Shown here one piece after another: positions 11,814-24,192 of a stretch of 64,000 bases of DNA. Below the pieces are notes generated by a model. The model was given only the letters and a program-made list of their open reading frames with translations. It searched no databases and had not been told where the DNA came from. The DNA is taken from the NCBI GenBank assembly GCA_050084515.1, contig CM114274.1:25358001-25422000 (forward strand), given 5' to 3'. The position numbers and the translations under genes were made by a program. The first letter of the stretch is position 1, and every line of letters starts with the position of its first letter. The stretch is from Blasia pusilla (taxonomy: Eukaryota; Marchantiophyta; Marchantiopsida; Blasiales).

Positions 11814-12469
11814 AGACATGACTTGTAATCAGTGGAATCTTGGGCCGAAGGCCGTTGTAACTAGAATATGCTAGTGTTGCAATAAAGGAGTGTATGGATT
11901 TGGAGATTCGATACCAGTGTTGATTGCAATTTGTATGTGGTAGTGCATGGCTATGAGTCGTTCATCATAGACTTAGAATGTACGACAAGAGGACAGACAA
12001 GGAGTATTTGAGGTGAGAGCTCGTATGTGGATAAGCACCTAGAACAGGACCTTGTGTTGGATTACACTCGGGCTCGCCCTAGCGTCGGCGGGGCAGATGA
12101 AGTCTGTCTTGGGGCTTGGGGTGATCATACTTGTGGCCACATAAGTAAACTTAGTGACGCGCCTAAGTCGAATACGAGAGCGACCCAATAGTAGTACGAT
12201 TTGTGGACCAGGTAAACAGGTGTGATGTTTATAGTAATGAGTCGAAAGAGTCTAAGGTTGCACACTTAGTTAGCTTATTTGATAGTCCAGGTTTATCGAA
12301 GATAAGAGGCTAATAATTCTAAGTGGGGCAAAGCGACAACTAGAGACTAAGAGGAATTGCGGGTTAGCCACCAGAACGCAATTCAATGTCAAGGGATAGG
12401 CTGCCCAGGAGACTTGACATAATAAAAGTTTGCGTTGATGAGGGCATCAACCTCTAAAAGAGGGGTGAG
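11814..12469 (+). other. 3' untranslated part of element 2
   Basis: About 650 bases between the chromodomain stop and LTR 3 with no coding signal. It ends in a purine-rich run. Confidence 0.6.
12456..12469 (+). other. Polypurine tract of element 2
   Basis: AAAAGAGGGGTGAG directly precedes the TG of LTR 3, the usual place for the plus-strand primer. Element 1 has lost this region. Confidence 0.7.
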
Positions 12470-13488
12470 TGTCGCGACCCTCATGACCAAACAAGTGCCA
12501 AGCGGAACATCGGAACATTAGCGGGCTCACACTAAGATGGTTTCTTGGCGTTGAGTTGTCTCAAAGAGGAGACAAGAGGCGAGGCGTTTAGCGAGAAGTC
12601 GCGTTTCAGATGTGATGGTCGCAACTCAGAAACCTGGACCAAAAGCAGAATGAGACTTGAAAGAAGACGAGTCAAGGAAGTGGGTTGCCAAAGGAAAGAT
12701 CCGGATTTGGAACGCCACTTGCATTTGAGAGTTTCCGACTGTATTTATGACCATAACTTTTAGCGCCAAGATGCGTTTGAAGCAAATAAGGGTGCGTTGG
12801 AAAGCTTATGGAGAGCCGGTTCAAACGCACCAAAGATCGCTGCAAACGCGTAATTAGCGGCCGAGATACGACCCGAAAACGACTGTAAGTGGAGTCGGGT
12901 TGAGGGCCACAATGAAGGGCCCAAACCTCTTTTCCCAAAGGGGAGGGGTTATTGGAGAACCCCAGAAGTACTAGTAAGGGGGAAGGTCTCCGAGAGTGCT
13001 TGGAACCCAAACCCCACTTTGGGCGCGATCCCTCGACTAAAGGCGCTCAAGGGCATGGGTTGGGAACTAGGCGAAGTTTGGGCGTTGGGTTGGAAAACCT
13101 GCACCAAGTCCATTGAAGTGATTTTAGACATCCCTCTTGGATTTCACGCCGCGACTCAATTACTTGGGTCTCGGTTCGGAACTCACACGAGGACCGTTGA
13201 ACAGTTGGGATTGCTAGGCGTGCAAGTGCCGTTTCAGATCCCTCGACTAACCAGGAAGTCTGTTCCAAGTCTTGAAGGACTTGCCATGTTTTGGAAACTA
13301 GGAACTAAGGAAGGTTGAGCTTGATGAGACGCCGAGTTGAGAACTCGGTGGGTTGGAATGCTGGTTGACCCAGACCCGTCTAACGAGAGTGCGTGTTTGG
13401 GTGCAGATCGGCGATGAGATCGTGACCTACTAAACGTACGCTTTCGCAACACTAAAGATTGACGTTCAAGGAGAGTAGGGGCGCGACA
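12470..13488 (+). repeat. LTR 3 (3' LTR of element 2), mosaic
   Basis: 1019 bp, starting TGTCGCGACC and ending GGCGCGACA, with inverted ends TGTCGCG/CGCGACA. The first half carries LTR-2 variants (for example GGAACATCGGAACATT). Much of the second half carries LTR-1 variants (for example GGAATGCTGGTTGACC, CCTACTAAACGTACGC). It also has a private insertion around 13025-13080. Confidence 0.88.
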
Positions 13489-13900
13489 AGTCCTTTAGTA
13501 CTTAACTTTGGGGTTTGGAACCTATTACATATGTGCTTGTGATTCTTTGTTAGGCAACCACGGTCAATGGGAATAACATGTCACAAGTATTAATGTATAC
13601 ATAATAATTAGATTAATATCTCCAAACTTGAACCAATAAAGAACAGAAGGGGCGAAAGGCATTTTGCTTAAATGGAAGATCGAGGACATCAAAGTTATTC
13701 TGCACTTTACAACATTGCTTACATCAACATACATTCTTAATCAAACCCTCACATTCCTCAACAAAGTTTTTGGCCTAGTTGATCTAGAATGACTATTCCT
13801 TAAAGTCCCAATTGCCATTAGTGACAAGCCTCGAGTTTGTGTCTTATTTTGGGATGGATGAGCAACCAAGTTCTTCTTTGATGCCTTCTTCAATTTCTTC
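13489..13900. other. Flank without recognisable genes
   Basis: AT-rich sequence between LTR 3 and the MuDR-like relic. Nothing recognisable on either strand. Confidence 0.5.
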
Positions 13901-14970
13901 CTATGACTTCACATAAACTTCACTCACATTGAGGAATACTACGATACCTTCCAAGAAGCCCTTGTAGAACTCCATTTGAACTTGTTGTGGACGACAAGGG
14001 CTAGTGGATTGACGATAGCTTCGTCTACTTCCAGTAGCTCTACTAGCAAGGACATTTGCTTCGAGAATGTGACATGTTTTCCTATTGTGGCCTTCTTCTT
14101 TGCAATGGCTACACCCAAAACCACCAATACTTACATAAATGGGACCCTTCGATATTCGTACAACGAGATTGGTCTCTTCATCCAAGGGTAGTGCTTGCAT
14201 ATTTCCATCCTCATGAATAGGATATGAGATTTTTGCCCATTTTTCCTTCCCTTGTGATGGTCCATGAGACCCACTAGCAATGTGAATAATGCGATGCCAA
14301 CATTGCCTACTATACGTGGAGATAGTTGACACTCCCATGAGGGTATCAATTCACCACTCTTAACTACAAGTATACTTGCTATATAGATATATCAGATGTA
14401 ATCAATCGTCCAAGTGATATTAAAATTTTTCTTTGAGACCTGTTAACACATCCCAAGCCATGACGTGGGTACAAGTCCAATGAGTATCTTGGAATTCCAA
14501 GAAAGAACAACTACATTCTAGAGACAAGCAAACATGGAATTGTTGCCTAGTCATTGTTGAGGTTACCAGTGCGTCAACCTTGTTGGAGGCAATCATTTCA
14601 AAACCCTTACAGGTAGCTTCATTTTGGCAGTGTCGAAGAAAGGCATAACTCATAAGCAATGAAGTGTACGTATTTCTATGGTTCTTCTCTAGATGGTATG
14701 CTTCTAACTTTTTCTCCGAGTATGTGTTCATCATATAATTCAAAAAACCAAGTGCTATAGCAAGAGGAGGGCCACCTCTGATAGGCTTGATGGCAAAATT
14801 TATAACCTCTACAAGGTTAGTAACAACCTTTTAATCTGGCAAAGGAAAAGCATACCTTGCAAACTTCTCCAATTGTAGGTCTTAAATGTAAGAATCCTCA
14901 GACACAACTTTTTGAATGTGATGCCTTTCTAACTTGTTTATCCACATATCATATGTAGAAGCATGATAAA
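13901..14970 (-). pseudogene. MuDR-like (MULE) transposase C-terminal relic
   Basis: Minus-strand frames carry the end of a Mutator-like transposase. A SWIM zinc motif of the form CxC...CxH (CSCSFLEFQDTHWTCTH) is near 14480-14530. Downstream is a CCHC knuckle, CSHCKEEGHNRKTC (CX2CX4HX4C), near 14075-14115. This SWIM-then-knuckle order is characteristic of plant MuDR transposases. Upstream fragments (about 14750-14970) continue in the same strand but contain stops. The DDE catalytic part was not found, and no long terminal inverted repeats were seen. It is a dead fragment. Confidence 0.7.
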
Positions 14971-16557
14971 TATAACCCATTCATCAAACAAGTTAACCTA
15001 AAAAATGACCAAAAGTAGCCACACAAAGATTGTGATTAGTTGCGGTACACAAGAGCACGCACCGAAGGATTGAGATTAGCCATCAAGACAGAGATAACCC
15101 CTCCAAAGGACAAGGGTAGGGTAGTCATAGTCTCTTTCAATATTGCATGGAGCAATACAAAAACACACTTGAATAGCCACCAAAAAGTCATAGAGGCACC
15201 ATAGGACCATTATTACTTTCCTATTCATAAGAGGATAGCAAACGTACCAAACACTACCCAAACTATCTACCGATCTCAAGACAAAAGAAGAAGCCTAGAG
15301 AAATAATCGTTGAACAAATAGCTGCTAGAAAAGGTGAAATTGTTAAGCAAAACTCTCAATAAGTGCACAATAACCACTCCTTGGGGGACTTGAGCATTCA
15401 TGGAAAAATGAATCTTACTTTTGACTCATACAAGCATACAAACATGCAATGAAATACGTAGGAGACGAACATGCGCCCCGACTCACCGATCCCACACAAC
15501 CAAAAATCGATTTTGGGTTACAAAAATAGCAACTAGTTCCAACCAAAATTCCCCCATCTGATCCAAACTGTACTGAAGAAATTGTCACCGCAACGCAAGA
15601 AACCACAAGGACTGAGCGCACATATATGCAACGGAACACACAAAATGGACACAAGAAACCCAAGTACTGAGCACACCCACAACGGAATGGAAAGCCACAT
15701 ACGAAAACAAACATGAAGAACCGGTTTGTTTTCAAATAACAACTCGCATAGGAAGACGCCAAGACGACGCGGACTTCTTGCACCCAAAATTTTTGGTTGC
15801 AAGAATTCCAACGATCCCACCAAGAATCAAGGACGCTGACAAAAAACTCATGACTCCAACCATTTCAAAAGTATGTAGACCGTAGGATGTCTATGATCTG
15901 GCTTAACTACTAGGGTCGTCGATACAATTTGCTCCATGGAATCGTGCCCTTAACCGTTATCTCACAACCATCAAAGCTCTTATGTCATTTTCAACGCACT
16001 CTCTAATCACATAGTTGTTGTTTGCCCTTGGCATACATATGTACTTGGAAAATTTTCCACATATACGATTTCTTGCCGCACCATTTGTATGTATGATTTT
16101 CCCTTCACTAAAGGTATGCCTACCCTTCTTGCCTATGTGCAAAGTATCATCCAAGTGAAACGCTGGTTCAATGACTGAATTTTTGAATATCGGCTGGAAG
16201 GGCCTTCTACCATGTTGTGAACATCATGGTGCTTGCATTCCAAAGGAAACCCTTGCAAATCTAGGATCTTGAATCTCTTGACTTAGATCCCAAACATCGC
16301 TCATCGGGATGTGTGACTTATTATTTGAAACTATTATTCTCCCTCTCTTTACCATTACTATTTTTAGGTGCTAGAATACATGAACTGTGTTTAAACAGGT
16401 TTTTTGGTGCACCATGTTGTTGATGAGACAACATCATATCTTGATACAAGGTATGCTCCTTGTACTTGAATTCTCTCCTCCATTATATTCTATTTTTAGA
16501 CTTTACACATCTTACTTCAATACTTGAAATTCTTATTCTAGATATATTTCTTCTTCA
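14971..16557. other. Transposon-flanking DNA, no gene recognised
   Basis: No family could be assigned on either strand. Just before 16558 a few residues in the Helitron frame suggest the helicase relic once began further upstream. Confidence 0.5.
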
Positions 16558-17930
16558 GAGGCGTGTTGGCGACTTTTCAAATTTAGTCTACATGCAAAAA
16601 ATAAAAGTATTGTGCGATTAGTAGTTCATCTTCCAGAGCAACAAATATTTTACTTCAATGATGTTGATGCTCTTAAGGATGTTTTGCAAAAAAATAGAGA
16701 GACAACTCTAACTCAATGGTTTGCAACAAATTTATCTGACTCTACTGCTAAAAAATATCTATATATCGATTTCCCTTTGTAGTATCGTTCGAGTAATTAA
16801 AATGGATTCGTAGGATACAAAAAAGAATAATTGTGGTCATCATGTTGGTTGCTTATACATTACTCATCCAGATAGATATTCTATATTCAATTTTACTTTT
16901 TAGTATTATCGGATTAAACTTTTACGTATTACATTCTAAAATGAGGGATCTATTATGGAACAAAATGCTAATTTATTTCAATTCTTCGTAGGTAAAGGAA
17001 AACATCATTGGTTGAGATTACCCCCTCATCATGTTCTAGGAGCAACTATGTAAGAATGTTTGAGAAGTGTTAATGGAATATTGTGTCCTACATTTAAGGA
17101 GGCTGCTATCCAATTGGGACTCTTAAGAATGATAGGGAAGTGTTTTGTTGCTTTGAAGAATCTTATTAGATTCATACGGATTCTTTACTAGGGTGTTTAT
17201 TTAGAATCATTGTAGCTTACAACACTCCTGCTCAACCTACTACACAATGGAATCGATTTTTGGTTCCACTAATGGAAGATTTCTTATATGAACGATATTA
17301 GGTCAACCCTCATTTCTACCACTTCTTATATTATTCCTTCCTTCTTTATACTATCTTCTATTGAGCAATAAACAAACTACTTGTAATTTCTACATATATT
17401 GGGACTTTTCCATTTTAGAAAACAGGAATTCCTAATCTTCCTATTGATAATGCTATCATTAATAATGCATTGTTGGAAGTGCCTTAATATTTGCAAGATC
17501 AAGGAAAGAGATTGTCTGAGTTTTCAGACATGCCTCAAGCTAATTTCCAAATCCTTCACTCATATTCATATTTAGAGGAAAAAGAGCTATTATATAATAC
17601 TGAGGAGTTGTATGAATAAATACTATTGGGAGAACCATGTTTCAATGAAAGAAAAAGTGTTATTTGGGATGTTATTAATAATGAACTCGATCAAATATGA
17701 TTGAATGATCCACCATCTCCAAAAACATTTATCATCGATGGGCCAGATGGAACAGGAAAGAAGTTTTTTTATAGAATCTTCTCCTTGCCAATATAAGGAG
17801 TGCAAGAGGTATAGTTTTGGCTGTAGCATGATCCAAAAAAATTGCCCTATTGCTAAACGTAGGATGTATTGCACAATCAAGCTTCAAGATTCCCATCAAT
17901 CTTCATGAGAGCTCTACTTGCAAGTAAGTA
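16558..17930 (+). pseudogene. Helitron helicase (RepHel) relic
   Basis: Degenerate but recognisable Helitron helicase. At 16558 EACWRLFKFSLH and LVVHLPEQQ match the conserved segment before the helicase. Near 17070 VNGILCPTFKEAAIQLGLL follows, near 17240 WNRFLVPLMEDF, and near 17510 GKRLSEFSDMPQ. Near 17725 the Walker A region reads IDGPDGTGKKFFY. This normally ends GKTFLY, so the catalytic threonine is replaced by lysine. Near 17880 a segment resembling FKIPINLHESSTC closes the match. Stops and frameshifts separate the pieces. The Rep nuclease domain was not found. It documents an autonomous Helitron lineage that could have mobilised the short elements in this window. Confidence 0.8.
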
Positions 17931-19451
17931 CCTTGTAATTGTGCATTAATGTACAATTACAGTTCTCTGATTTTAGCCGCTGCCAAATGAACAATGAGGA
18001 CTACCTTTGCCACTTCATAGACTTGAGATTGTTGCTTGAATTTAGCCGATGTTGAAAGTTCAAGAAGAACAACTAGAACACAGTGTTCCCCTCCTATATA
18101 TTCATTGAATTTAGCTGCCTTCAATGTCTCCCTATTGAATTTAGCATCCAATGAGTGATATCCAAGTTTTTTTTGCCTCTATTTCATCATTACCCACTCT
18201 AGCTGCTTCTAGTAGAGCCTCACTAAGATTATCCGCTTGGGATGCATCTTTACTGATTTTAGCCACACCTAAAGGTTTTGTGAGTTTAGTAACCTCTTAG
18301 ACATTTTTTTCGCTTTTAGTTGTCATTGACGGTCGGTATTTTGTAACTATAGATAAGTGCTTAATGTTGGAATGGATATCTACAATATTGCGTAAGACTT
18401 GTAAAGTTGTTTATTGAACTACATTCGGTTCTATTTGCTCATAAATAGGAGCCTTATCACGACTCCTCCAATTTTCATTGAAGTCTTGGGAACTCCTTTC
18501 CCTCATATCTTAGCACCATATCTATAGGTCCGAAGTCTATACCATTTTTGGGTCTATGCACAACACTTTGCTTTGTAGTTGAGTGAGCACTAACAATAGA
18601 GCGCAAACTCGAACTCCTCGAAGTTCCAAAAGATTGCGCTCAATTAAATGTGGGCAGCTTGCCTTTGCCTTGGATTGCACAAGAGTTCAAACGAACCTAT
18701 CTGTTAAAATGCAAGTGTCCACCCTAAATCTAACATACAACTCTTTTTTCACAATTGTAAAGTAAAGTTGGAAAGCAAAATTTAGCTGCCATGGTGAATA
18801 TTTTCAAGTGAATACAAATACATTGATTCAAGTAGTAAGTGAGGATTCAGCAATATATAACAAGTTAGATGTAGTCAATACACATGATTAAGTGTCTAAA
18901 TTTTTTACCTTCTTCTAAAGTAAACCCTTGCAAAATCAGTTCTTCCTTAAATGTCAAGGATCTACATAACTCTTGAATCCATTGATAAAGGAGAGGATCT
19001 ATATGCCCCACACTTTGTTTCTTCTTCTTGGTGACCACTGATTATGCTCATCCATAGGATAATTTTTTTGCTTAAATTAAGACCATTAACCATAAGTGGA
19101 TTGGTCTCTAAAACTCTACGTTGCTCACAACCATCCATTTGGAAGCTCGTAAGGTAACCTTTATGGAAATGAATAGTGCCAGAAAATAATCATCCTTGTC
19201 ATAAATAAGACCAAACCATGATCATAGTAGATGAGCCAGTCACATCGTGGTTACTCTTGAACTGCACTCCACACATCAAATTTTCCCTGTGTTTCAATAC
19301 CAACGTACACAAACAAGTTGTGTGACTTGCTATACATCCTATGTTACGAGATAATGGGCCTCTCAATTTAGGATAGCTCTAGCGAGGCTACCCCAGGGAC
19401 AATAAGGGGTCTCAAATTTTGCACCATAGTCATAGGCGTCCAAGTCAATAA
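17931..19451. other. No gene recognised
   Basis: AT-rich DNA following the Helitron helicase relic. Open frames are short, and no domain or splice pattern was convincing. Confidence 0.5.
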
Positions 19452-19792
19452 TGTATATTATTAAGAGAGGATGGGGTTAGAGAAACCCTCCTCCAATGTT
19501 GAAACACCTGTCCTTTGAAAGATCTTCTATGGTTGACACCTATCAACTGTAAGGGAATAATTACATTAAAAGGGCCAAAGATTTTAGGGATATCCGGAAA
19601 ATTTTCCCCTCACATGTGCATAGACAACCATCATGCTAATATTTAGTACATACTTATAGCCTTTTGAGTGGGGGTGACAAAGGAAGTGGGAGTGCGCCTC
19701 CTTATGTATGGACGTCCAAGCCACACTCCCTCCCCCAACTTAGTTTGCAAGCTATGTAAAATAGCCCGTGCCGCTTGGCAGCCCGATTATAG
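19452..19792 (+). mobile_element. Probable short Helitron, degenerate ends
   Basis: The 5' part reads TGTATATTATTAAGAGAGG and then ATGGGGTTAGAGAAACCC, matching the element ends at 58574 and (minus) 62083. An internal block CACCTGTCCTTTGA is shared with the element at 61861-62083. The 3' part has an imperfect hairpin around CCCGTGCCGCTTGGCAGCCCG, then ATTATAG in place of CTAG. The terminus is therefore tentative. Confidence 0.45.
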
Positions 19793-20410
19793 CATGTCAA
19801 GCGTGTTTACAAATCAATAATAATATAGATAGATTAAAATGAAAGACAGATACTTAAAAATACATTAAGGATCTCCGAGATCCCAAGGCATATGGGACGC
19901 CCTAATAGTCTCGTAGGGGCCTCTTAAGTGAACGTATGATATTCCAGAGCCTCTTAAGCCATTACCTAAGAGGTTTAATCAGGAGGCCGCTCCTTTGCAC
20001 TTACATTGTGTCAGGCGTAGAAGTGGATTTAAATTCCTAGAAACACTGCAGGGAATTTACTATGGAGTGGGCAGTAAATTATGGAGTCGCGTCCGGTAAA
20101 GCTCTACGTTGGTGGTAAGGGCCGGTATAGAAGTTCCTCTCATGAAAGCACACAAACTCAAATTCTCAGTGCACATGGTTATGCTGTTGGCAAGATTTGT
20201 TTCACAGGGCATAAACGAATTGGGGACAGGATTTCTGAGATTGTGGTTTCCGCTGCGCACGATTCGTAATTAGTGCGTTTGTTGAGGTTTTGTCCGACTC
20301 CATATCTGGTCGGGGCCTTCCGACGGGCGCGTGATCGAAGCGCAGAGAGAGCTGTTGAGATCGCCTCGTGCGACGAAGGAAACGTGCCAGTGTTGCGAAA
20401 TTGGCCGCGA

Positions 20411-20760
20411 GGATTAGGGATGGTTGATGTGTGTGGGGGCGTTTGGATTCCCAGGATAAATAGTCGGGTGTGGATACTTCTGATATGCGCGAATACACTG
20501 CCGCAGCCTGCAGGAACTTCGTGATCACACCTAAGGTCCTTGCCCGAGTCGTAATCAAGATCTCTAGCAAACGAAGGATTATGGATGGTTGATGCGTTTT
20601 TGTTTCCAGGATGATTAATCAGGTATGAATGATTCTGATGTGTCCGCATCCACTGCCGTAGCCTTCAGGAGTTTCGTTACCGCACCTAGCTTCCTTGCCC
20701 GACTCATAATCAAAGCCCTTTCCTCTGAACACTCTCTTGCAAACCAAGGATTATGTCTGG
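20411..20760. repeat. Imperfect tandem repeat, 165-bp unit, upstream of the PH gene
   Basis: Units start with GGATTAGGGATGG (20411), GGATTATGGATGG (20576) and GGATTATGTCTGG (20748, only the beginning). Each full unit continues with a TGATGTG...CACTGCCG(C/T)AGCC block and a CTTGCCCGA(G/C)TC block. It lies directly 5' of the PH-domain gene and may be leader or promoter sequence. Confidence 0.7.
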
Positions 20761-20837
20761 TTCTTAGAGCCCAGGGTTTTCCTTGCTTACCAAACTGGGG
20801 GTGGGTGAGAGATGGCTCTCCTTTCTGGGAACAGGAA

Positions 20838-23812
20838 ATGCTGTGGATGAGACCTGAAAAGGAAGGAAAATTGAAGAAGCGGGGAGGCCATCGAAAAAAT
20901 TGGAAAAAGCGACACTTCATGGTGAAAGATACCTATCTCTTTTACTTCAAAGAATCCGCTGCAGGAGTAAGTTTCCGTGCTACACTGAATGCTCTTGGTT
21001 GAACAGATCCTTAGGACTACATTAAGCAATTCGACTAATTAGTAAGTGCATCACAGATTTGTTCGCCGAAATCTGAAGGGGATTTGCATTGATTCGTCTC
21101 TGCGACTAGCGATGTCCGCAGTTCACAAGTCACCTATTAGTGTCTTTTAAGCGGTTGACTCTCAACAGTCCCCAAAAATCATCACACCTCAGTCGCACTG
21201 AAAGGTAATTGTTTGAACGTTGTTCAATTCTTGACATTCAAAGCACCCGTATGGATGGCACAGCGGCACGCAGCCCCTGCTGGAATCGTGCCTTTGCAGG
21301 GATCCAAGGTTGACATATCACCACCAGAAGAAATCACTGAAAGCGAGGGATCAGAGCTGCCTCCAACTTTCGTGTTCGTTATCTTCCTACCGGACAAGCT
21401 TGTCACGGAGCGCATCGTCAAGCGCAATACCTACTTTCTAGGGGGTGAAAACCTCGCCGACTGTTATTCCTGGATGAGTACGCACATCCGTGTGAAACCT
21501 AATCAGCTCTACCGCAGTTACTTTCGTTTGCATGCTTTTCAACTGTGAATTAGAGGCAGTCTTCTTTGCCAGACATTTTCATTGAGACTAGTCATGAAGA
21601 ATTATGAATGTCGATCACAGAAGTCATAAGGGGCGCATCTACTTCAAGACGAGCAATCAAAGGGCAACTTGATTATGCGAGACAGGAGGTGAGGACTCTG
21701 TAGCTGTCTTAAACTTGAAACGTCTAGAGCTCTGCACTAGCCTCGGTGTGAGTTCCACGGCTTGCTCTCCGGAAAAATCAATTGGAAAGGGATGGACCAG
21801 TTCTTGCAATGCGGAATTGCGGCATTTCTGTTTAATGCTTGAAATCCATGTGCTTGACATGGTGATTACGCTATCGTGGAAGTTGCTGGATCTGGAGGCA
21901 CGCTGGAACGTATCCAATGCAATCGACATTGGCAAGGTTCAATCCTAGCGCCTGTGTATTTTTGACGCAGTATTTGACTTCGCCAGACTCATCGTGTCCA
22001 TCAATTTCCAAGAACAAGGAGGTTCACTTATCGAGGCATTTGTGCCTATGACACAAATGTCTCAGTAAGTGAACTAATTAAATGTTGGGTAAATGAAAAT
22101 TTTCCAAATGGTCGCGCAAATTTCCCCTGCAACCCAAACAAATACAGTTTTTGACCTTCCAGCCCATGTTGCGACAGATACCTCCTTTGATAACCGACAA
22201 CGAGAACGAAGATGCGTTGATACTCCAGGCTTTAGCAGACGACCTAATGATATCATATCTCTACGTGGACATCGCCAAGAAGGCACGCTCTCCTCTCCCT
22301 ACAAAATCATCACCTGCAGAAGTTTCACTTCCGGAATCGACAGACTTTTGCCAGCATTGCGTCTACCTTACTTTGTCCATTATTCCTGTGAACCCTAAAA
22401 GCTGGAAGGCATGCGCAAAGCTCTCCGTTCCCTTGAAAATCCCAGCACTTTGGCTTCTGGGATGAACAGACAGTGCACCAGCCTTCCAGAATGCGTACAT
22501 GCTCTCGAAGGTCTCCTCTATCCCTACGATGTCATCACTTGCAGAACTTTCACTTCGGGGTTCGGCAGACTTATGTTACCATTTCATGAAAATACAGCTT
22601 TTGATTGTATTTTGATTGGCTGCTTCTGTGAACTGCACGCACAGAGTCTAGCAGATGAGCTTAGGAGATGGGAGACGGCGTCCTCTCAACTGAAAACGCT
22701 CCAGCGCTTGAATGAATTGTGAGTTGTTCCCTACCCATCAGGAAGCCCTCATGCCGATTGGCAATTACATGATCCATTCATTGCAGACTGGTATACTTGA
22801 ACTGACCGGTTCTCTACTGGAGTTTATTGATGAAGCGGGATGACGGTAGCCAGCCCATCCATCCACTAGAAAGTTCAAGAGACCTCTGGCGTTGTTGATT
22901 GGAGGTTAAATCATTGTCCAGACAGGTCAAAGAGTTGACGAAGCAGGGAAAGAAGGATGCTGCTGAGGCAGGTACATACAAGTACTTCTTTCCTTCTTCT
23001 GAGAGTATCTTACAAAGGAGCTATCTTATGGTTAGCGTGTCTGGAGTAATGGCGATGAATAATATGTTTTCGTGCGTCCACGACCTCCTTCAAACCCTTC
23101 CCAGAGATGAGAAACCCACCAACACATGTTCATCTTGGAGTTTTCCACTTGTCTTACAAGCTTTGTCTGGTAGGAAGCCCTCAAGCAGTGCAGCCAGCTG
23201 ATACATCAGCTCATCCGCAAACGGTTGGAACTGCGATACGTATCGAAGAAGGTTCGCCACTACTGCCTGCAAAGAGACCCGCTAATAATGAAAACTTCTG
23301 TTGTTTAAGACTTTGCACATTTACAATTAGAGTCTAATCTAGAGATCATGTCTACTTCATACATAGCAACTTCCACGGCCTGAGGTGTGTCTACATAGAC
23401 ACACCTCAGGCCGTGGAAGTAGTACCATGGACTATGGAAACACACTAGTCATGTCTGCAGGTAGAAACGTATGAGGGTGAAAGCAATGGAGGACCAGGAT
23501 TGCCTACATTCACGGACGTGGAAATCATGCTGCTCTCTACAATGGAGCAGATGGCACAGCTGAAAGTAAGAGCAGTAGATTTTGTCATGGCATTTGTTGA
23601 CGAAGAAATTTCCTCAGAACCCTGAGGGTGAAGATCCAAGCAAAACGAGTGACATGCAAAATTCTATTGAGCATGATGTGCAGGATGCAGGTGGAGGAAA
23701 AGTGCAGCTTCCAAGCGAAGAACAAATTACTGAGCTACAACTAGACATAGTACCCCTCCAAGAAGAACAACTACAACTAATGGCCCGTGCACTATCCATT
23801 GCAGACACATAA
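20838..23812 (+). CDS. PH-domain coiled-coil protein (partial exon model)
   Basis: The N-terminal exon 20838-20966 encodes EGKLKKRGGHRKNWKKRHF, the start of a pleckstrin-homology domain that would bind phosphoinositides or proteins at membranes. Exon 21264-21489 completes it (GIVPLQGSKVDI, then NTYFLGGENLADCYSWM for the C-terminal helix). Exon 21621-21688 follows in phase. Later exons are tentative: from 22163; 22645-22718 (SLADELRRWETASSQLKTL); 22905-22981 (SLSRQVKELTKQGKK); about 23187-23246; 23461-23565; and 23618-23812 ending at TAA. These are charged, leucine-spaced and probably coiled coil. Some of these junctions do not keep phase, so exons are missing or mis-set. The start at ATG 20838 sits just before the domain; an upstream exon is possible. 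The exact family is not recognised. The gene converges with the amidase-like gene. Confidence 0.7.
22288..22575. repeat. 65-bp segment duplicated within the PH gene
   Basis: 22288-22352 and 22511-22575 are imperfect copies. Both have a TCTCCTCT stretch, TCATCAC(C/T)TGCAGAA, TTTCACTTC and GACAGACTT or GGCAGACTT. One copy is in or next to a predicted exon, which complicates the gene model here. Confidence 0.6.
23369..23420. repeat. Perfect 24-bp inverted repeat with 4-base loop
   Basis: The left arm 23369-23392 (starting ACTTCCACGGCCTGAGG) is exactly complementary to the right arm 23397-23420. The loop is ACAT. It lies in a predicted intron of the PH gene. No target-site duplication or transposon-like ends were seen beyond the arms. 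Confidence 0.95.
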
Positions 23813-24192
23813 TAGGAATAATCTATAGATGCACTGGACATCAAATCCACTGAAAATAAATGTGAATTGCAGTTTGCACACAGCCATTGAATTCTGATAT
23901 ATCAACCTCAGAAGGACAAGATCATTTGGACCCTAAGTGGATCCCCAGTACATATCAGCTTGTGGGTGCCATCTTCTGATCATCAAAGATGAATCCATTT
24001 TGTAAGACAGAAACTGACTGAACATACCACTGACATTGGTAAACATGCCACAAAAGTATGGATGGAAGCTCATAACAAAGAAATAGACCTTTATGTACAT
24101 GTGAGATTTGAACTCGTGACAAAATTGAGTGTATCAGCTAAATTGTGGCCTCCCTCTTTTGAATCTCTGCCTAACAGTTCTACTGAAGTTTA

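Larger units (their letters stand above)
6181..13488 (+). mobile_element. Ty3/gypsy chromovirus, element 2 (near full length)
   Basis: A 7.3-kb element with LTRs at 6181-7175 and 12470-13488. The internal region encodes gag, protease, RT, RNase H, integrase and a C-terminal chromodomain, which places it among plant chromoviruses of the Ty3/gypsy (Metaviridae) group. LTR termini are TGT(T/C)GCG and CGCGACA. Gag-protease is open, but pol is broken by several indels and integrase is badly eroded, so it is not autonomous. Flanking bases (GCAAG before, AGTCC after) do not form a target-site duplication. Confidence 0.9.

Noticed and set aside
23369-23420. MicroRNA precursor
   Set aside because: A perfect stem of 24 pairs with a 4-base loop does not look like an evolved plant precursor, and there is no expression evidence.
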